Positions 9,501 to 12,500 of a DNA stretch of 12,500 nucleotides are shown piece by piece. How positions within the stretch are numbered: position 1 is the first letter of the stretch; each line of letters begins with the position of its first letter. Below the pieces are notes generated by a model. It saw only the letters and a list, made by a program, of their open reading frames with translations, ran no database searches and had not been told where the DNA came from. The stretch is taken from positions 42,501 through 55,000 of the forward strand of contig JAWQFJ010012000.1 in assembly GCA_034096865.1 (NCBI GenBank). The letters run 5' to 3'. This stretch comes from Theodoxus fluviatilis (lineage: Eukaryota > Mollusca > Gastropoda > Cycloneritida > Neritidae). The position numbers and the translations under genes were made by a program.

Positions 9501-10997
9501 GATTCCTTTGACTGTCTGGGGGTACAGCCTGTATGATTCCTTTGACTGTCTGGGGGTACAGCCTGTATGATTCCTTTGACTGTCTGGGGGTACAGCCTGT
9601 ATGCAGGTCTTCCTTTGACTGTCTGGGGGTACAGCCTGTATGATTCCTTTGACTGTCTGGGGGTACAGCCTGTATGATTCCTTTGACTGTCTGGGGGTAC
9701 AGCCTGTATGATTCCTTTGACTGTCTGGGGGTACAGCCTGTATGTTCCTTTGACTGTCTGGGGGTACAGCCTGTATGATTCCTTTGACTGTCTGGGGGTA
9801 CAGCCTGTATGATTCCTTTGACTGTCTGGGGGTACAGCCTGTATGATTCCTTTGACTGTCTGGGGGTACAGCCTGTATGATTCCTTTGACTGTCTGGGGG
9901 TACAGCCTGTCTGGGAGTACAGCCTGTATGATTCCTTTGACTGTCTGGGGGTACAGCCTGTATGATTCCTTTGACTGTCTGGGGGTACAGCCTGTATGAT
10001 TCCTTTGACTGTCTGGGGGTACAGCCTGTCTGGGGGTACAGCCTGTATGATTCCTTTGACTGTCTGGGGGTACAGCCTGTATGATTCCTTTGACTGTCTG
10101 GGGGTACAGCCTGTATGATTCCTTTGACTGTCTGGGGGTACAGCCTGTATGATTCCTTTGACTGTCTGGGGGTACAGCCTGTATGATTCCTTTGACTGTC
10201 TGGGGGTACAGCCTGTATGATTCCTTTGACTGTCTGGGGGTACAGCCTGTATGATTCCTTTGACTGTCTGGGGGTACAGCCTGTCTGGGGGTACAGCCTG
10301 TATGATTCCTTTGACTGTCTGGGGGTACAGCCTGTATGATTCCTTTGACTGTCTGGGGGTACAGCCTGTATGATTCCTTTGACTGTCTGGGGGTACAGCC
10401 TGTATGATTCCTTTGACTGTCTGGGGGTACAGCCTGTATGATTCCTTTGACTGTCTGGGGGTACAGCCTGTATGATTCCTTTGACTGTCTGGGGTACAGC
10501 CTGTATGATTCCTTTGACTGTCTGGGGGTATAGCCTGTCTGGGGGTACAGCCTGTATGATTCCTTTGACTGTCTGGGGGTACAGCCTGTATGATTCCTTT
10601 GACTGTCTGGGGGTACAGCCTGTATGATTCCTTTGACTGTCTGGGGATACAGCCTGTATGATTCCTTTGACTGTCTGGGGGTACAGCCTGTATGATTCCT
10701 TTGACTGTCTGGGGGTACAGCCTGTCTGGGGGTACAGCCTGCATGATTCCTTTGACTGTCTGGGGGTACAGCCTGTATGATTCCTTTGACTGTCTGGGGA
10801 TACAGCCTGTATGATTCCTTTGACTGTCTGGGGGTATAGCCTGTCTGGGGGTACAGCCTGTATGATTCCTTTGACTGTCTGGGGTTACAGCCTGTATGAT
10901 TCCTTTGACTGTCTGGGGATACAGCCTGTATGATTCCTTTGACTGTCTGGGGATATAGCCTGTCTGGGGATACAGCCTGTATGATTCCTTTGACTGT
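6546..10997 (+). repeat. 34/51-bp minisatellite array derived from RT coding sequence
   Basis: A 4.45-kb tandem array equal to about 130 units of 34 bp. The unit is two 17-bp modules, A = CTGGGGGTACAGCCTGT and B = ATGATTCCTTTGACTGT, both ending in CTGT. Most of the array is A-B; in places an extra A gives 51-bp A-A-B units, notably 6600-7560 and 7990-8640. Four A modules run in a row at about 6902-6969. Read on +, a unit gives Y-S-L-Y-D-S-F-D-C-L-G-V-Q-P-V, matching the RT sequence on both flanks. Common variants are GGGGATAC, GGGAGTAC, CATGGTTCC (clustered 6884-7215) and a 16-bp A with four G. Rarer ones include a small insertion near 9601-9611 and a 1-bp deletion near 9744. The minus strand of the unit lacks stops in all three frames, which produces a spurious frame of 1523 codons (6506-11077). 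Confidence 0.97.
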
Positions 10998-11354
10998 CCG
11001 GTCGGTATAAAAGAGGAGTCAGTAGAGTCGCCGATAATATTCTGTCTGTTTATTATTACGTACGTGGCAGATTGCATACGAAGTAATGGACGTCACGGGG
11101 TGCAGTTGCTACCAGGAAAGGAAGAGCAATTTTTTCTGCTGTTCGCCGATGACATAGTGCTAGTATCTTCTTCTCCTAAGAGACTACAGCACCAGCTGGA
11201 TAGCCTGAGTGCTGCGTCCAATCGCCTTGGCCTCACCGTTAACGGTGAAAAGACAAAGGTGTTCAGGAAAGAATGATTTCTGGGCGGAGGAGAACGCTGG
11301 ACAATAGATGAGAAACCTCTGGAAGTAGTGAACACGTACGAATACCTATGGTTT
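10998..11354 (+). pseudogene. LINE reverse transcriptase, motif B to D region
   Basis: The RT resumes exactly where the last B module ends: D-S-F-D-C is followed by P-V-G-I-K-E-E-S-V-E-S-P-I-I-F-C-L-F-I. This aligns with the motif B region of LINE RTs (typically G-V-x-Q-G-C-x-L-S-P-x-L-F), but the conserved Gln-Gly-Cys and the Leu before Ser-Pro are replaced by Glu-Glu-Ser and Glu. Next come ADCIRSNGRHGVQL (from about 11067), motif C as FADDIVL (11142-11162) with both catalytic Asp kept, and motif D, GLTVNGEKTKV (about 11229-11261). After a TGA at 11274-11276 the same frame continues through a Trp-containing stretch (ERWTIDEKPLEVV) to TYEYL (ending 11348). The phase is lost there. Confidence 0.9.
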
Positions 11355-11995
11355 CTTTTACCACAAAACTGTCCCTTTTCATGGCATCCGATAATCAAGT
11401 AGTCAGAGCAAAGCAGAAAATATTGCACCCACAAAAAACTGTGAGGAATGTACACTCTCAGAGCGCTACTGGGCTTTTTAGACTGATGCCAAGGTTGTAC
11501 CGGCGTTGCTGTATGGCTCACAGCTGTGGGGATTCGCCAAAAGGCACAATGTTAAAGAAACACATACGTTTGCTTGCAAGCGCTTTCTAATTGTCGATCT
11601 GAAATCCTCAAACAGCGCGTGCTATGGCGAACCGGGCAGGTATCTTTTGTTCATCACCACTATAATACATGCAGTAAAATACTGGTTCCGGCTATGCAAA
11701 ATGCTCGACAATAGAATTGCTAAGCATTCCTACCCTATGCTAACCCGTTCCAACGAACCGAAAGAGTTGAACTGGGTGAAAGTTATCAAAGCATGTTTGT
11801 CCAATCTTGGCTTTGCACTTATTTGGAACAATTGTGGCACCCAAAATGAAAAGAATTTTATAAGATGTTTTAACAAAAAATGTGGGACTGTTATTTACAG
11901 AAATAGAGTTCAAATCTTAGTACGAGCAACATGTTTGGTCTTTATAGGAGTTATAAGGCTTTGTTTGAATGTGAACAATATTTATGCTTCTTAAA
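11348..11995 (+). pseudogene. LINE polyprotein, C-terminal region after the RT
   Basis: A frameshift near 11350 moves the reading to FTTKLSLFMASDNQVV, which continues the T-Y-E-Y-L just upstream (LINEs commonly read Y-L-G-F-x-F-T-T-K-L-S here). A second shift near 11487 leads to KVVPALLYGSQLWGF (about 11490-11535), the Y-G-S-x-x-W-G motif usual after the RT in this kind of element. The 163-codon frame that follows includes CYGEPGRYLLF (from 11620), IIHAVKYWFRL and ELNWVKVIKACLSNLGFALIW. Near 11910 the reading shifts again to GLYRSYKALFECEQYL (about 11937-11984). The order of the pieces matches LINE C-terminal regions I recall from invertebrates. It is not a stand-alone gene. Confidence 0.82.
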
Positions 11996-12028
11996 CCTAA
12001 ATAAATCCGTGATGCTTTTATTCACTTC

Positions 12029-12275
12029 CGCTTAGGATGCAATGACCTGAAAACTAATGTCCGCTCTAAAAAGATAATAATTCTAACACGAACTGTCCAT
12101 TTTGCAATAAAATTGATAATGAAGAGCACACATTTTATTAAGTTGCCATTTGAACAATGATATTAGGCAGAAGTATCTAGTAAGATATTAACAAGATATG
12201 AATTGTGTGGACCTACCACGTTTGCTCAGTGGACAAGAGGTCAAGAAGACTCAGGACATTTCAATGTACATTTTT
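12029..12275 (+). pseudogene. LINE C-terminal CCHC-like zinc motif, decayed
   Basis: Three short frame segments are colinear with the end of LINE polyproteins. RLGCNDLKTNV (from 12029) corresponds to the usual R-x-G-x-x-D-L-K. CPFCN (12094-12108) is followed by NEEH (12118-12129), giving two Cys and the His. After a shift near 12130, I-L-L-S-C (12132-12146) supplies the last Cys, followed by LNNDIRQKYLVRY up to a TAA at 12189-12191. Downstream codons in the same frame end in ISMYIF (about 12258-12275). C-P-x-C...H-x-L-L-x-C is the zinc-binding pattern commonly seen at LINE C-termini. The sequence then enters an unrelated repeat. Confidence 0.75.
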
Positions 12276-12302
12276 GACTCACATGTGAAGCAAAAGTGAG
12301 TC
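12276..12302. repeat. Hairpin at the start of the right-edge repeat
   Basis: GACTCAC (12276-12282) faces GTGAGTC (12296-12302) across 13 bases. The 7-bp arms are perfect and sit at the apparent left boundary of the dispersed repeat, so they may mark its terminus. Confidence 0.7.
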
Positions 12303-12317
12303 TATGTACTGAGCCGT

Positions 12318-12374
12318 GTCGTCCGTCCGTCCGGGCGTCCGTCCGTCCGTCCGGGCGGGCGGGCGTCCATCCGT
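12318..12374 (+). repeat. (TCCG)n tetranucleotide block
   Basis: Repeated GTCC units with interspersed GGGC variants, about 14 units in all. It lies inside the dispersed repeat and ends at ATCCGTAAAAAAC. Pure and variant units alternate in blocks, which suggests slippage within the element. Confidence 0.9.
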
Positions 12375-12481
12375 AAAAAACTTAAACGTTGGGTTTTTCT
12401 CGGAGACTATTAAGTCTATCAACACCAAATGTGGCATGATGGTGTATGATGACAAGGCCTCAAAAAACATACATAGTGACT

Positions 12482-12500
12482 TGACCTTGCTTCAAGGTCA
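12482..12500. repeat. TGACCTTG / CAAGGTCA inverted repeat
   Basis: Perfect 8-bp arms with a 3-base loop at the window edge. AGGTCA is the nuclear-receptor half-site, and TCAAGGTCA (12492-12500) is the extended half-site known for ERR/SF-1-type receptors. Whether this acts as a binding site here is unknown. It may only be part of the repeat's fold. Confidence 0.6.

Larger units (their letters stand above)
5660..12275 (+). mobile_element. Decayed 5'-truncated LINE (non-LTR retrotransposon), split by a minisatellite
   Basis: Conceptual translation in the + direction gives colinear pieces of a LINE polyprotein: the linker before the RT, RT motifs up to A, then motifs B to D, a C-terminal region and a CCHC-like zinc motif. 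In such elements the reverse transcriptase copies the element's RNA at a nicked chromosomal target. No apurinic-type endonuclease domain is visible upstream, so the copy is 5'-truncated at or near the CT tract. It carries stops (5823-5825, 5829-5831, 5931-5933, 11274-11276, 12189-12191) and frameshifts near 6218, 11350, 11487, 11910, 12030, 12070 and 12130, so it is dead. A 4.45-kb minisatellite separates RT motifs A and B. The right end runs into another repeat near 12270 and no poly-A or tail repeat is seen. The clade is not assigned. Confidence 0.88.
12268..12500 (+). repeat. Dispersed repeat (start only), probably molluscan
   Basis: From TTTTTGACTCACATGTGAAG on, the sequence matches, from memory, the left end of a family common in molluscan genomes. 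It has a small hairpin, a TCCG tetranucleotide block, the phrase GTTGGGTTTTTCTCGGAGAC (12388-12407), ATCAACACCAAATGTGGCAT (12418-12437) and a TGACCTTG/CAAGGTCA end. The element runs past the window edge. I cannot name its class. Confidence 0.6.

Noticed and set aside
6546..10997. CRISPR array
   Set aside because: Units are head-to-tail with no unique spacers; both halves of the unit repeat. The context is a eukaryotic retrotransposon.
11006..11013. TATAAAAG as a core promoter TATA box
   Set aside because: It lies inside the RT frame (codons for Gly-Ile-Lys-Glu) and no gene starts downstream.
6506..11077. 1523-codon minus-strand open frame as a giant repeat protein gene
   Set aside because: It follows entirely from a unit with no minus-strand stops in any phase. 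It has no recognisable domain outside the repeat, and the array lies in a dead LINE read on the other strand. The composition is set by the DNA repeat.
11064..11276. Independent 70-codon gene containing FADD
   Set aside because: It is the motif C/D part of the split reverse transcriptase; the frame extends upstream into motif B without a stop.
11506..11994. Independent 162-codon hypothetical gene
   Set aside because: It is the frame-shifted C-terminal region of the same LINE, with colinear LINE pieces on both sides.
11996..12006. AAATAAAT as a polyadenylation signal
   Set aside because: It falls within the LINE coding remnant (codons for Leu-Asn-Lys), with LINE protein motifs continuing downstream.

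Overview
The window looks like non-genic, repeat-dense nuclear DNA of an invertebrate animal. There are no compact operons or ribosome-binding sites. Long simple-sequence tracts, decayed non-LTR retrotransposon sequence and dispersed repeats dominate. A marine lophotrochozoan, most likely a mollusc (perhaps a gastropod), is my best guess. This rests on the style of the reverse transcriptase and on a right-edge repeat that I recall from molluscan genomic sequence; both are recollection, not a search. I see no intact protein-coding gene, tRNA, rRNA or CRISPR array.

Layout, left to right. 1-272 is a (CTCA)n microsatellite. 631-894 and 1872-2147 are purine-rich GA/GGGA tracts. Between them, 1536-1836 is a degenerate 12-bp minisatellite built on GTGACGT. 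2148-3400 is unassigned. 3411-3990 holds a short inverted repeat and a cluster of perfect palindromes, two with an E-box core. 4012-4445 and 4784-5222 are two diverged direct copies of one dispersed repeat. 5298-5659 is a (CT)n tract.

From about 5660 to 12275 there is one decayed, 5'-truncated LINE-type retrotransposon on the + strand: the pre-RT linker, RT motifs before and including motif A, then motifs B, C (FADD) and D, a C-terminal region, and a CCHC-like zinc motif. It carries several stops and frameshifts. It is split between RT motifs A and B by a 4.45-kb minisatellite (6546-10997).

That array is the main result. Its 34-bp unit is two 17-bp modules and still encodes the RT peptide that lies at this exact point (Y-D-S-F-D-C-L-G-V-Q). 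The left flank enters the array in the RT frame, and the last copy runs straight out into the remaining RT (D-S-F-D-C-P-V-G-I-K, then S-P-I-I-F-C-L-F-I). The satellite therefore seems to have been born by tandem duplication of about 35 bp of the retrotransposon's own RT gene, not by insertion of foreign DNA. The flanks keep a GGTATA direct repeat that could have seeded the slippage. 12268-12500 is the start of another dispersed repeat, which cuts off the LINE's 3' end.
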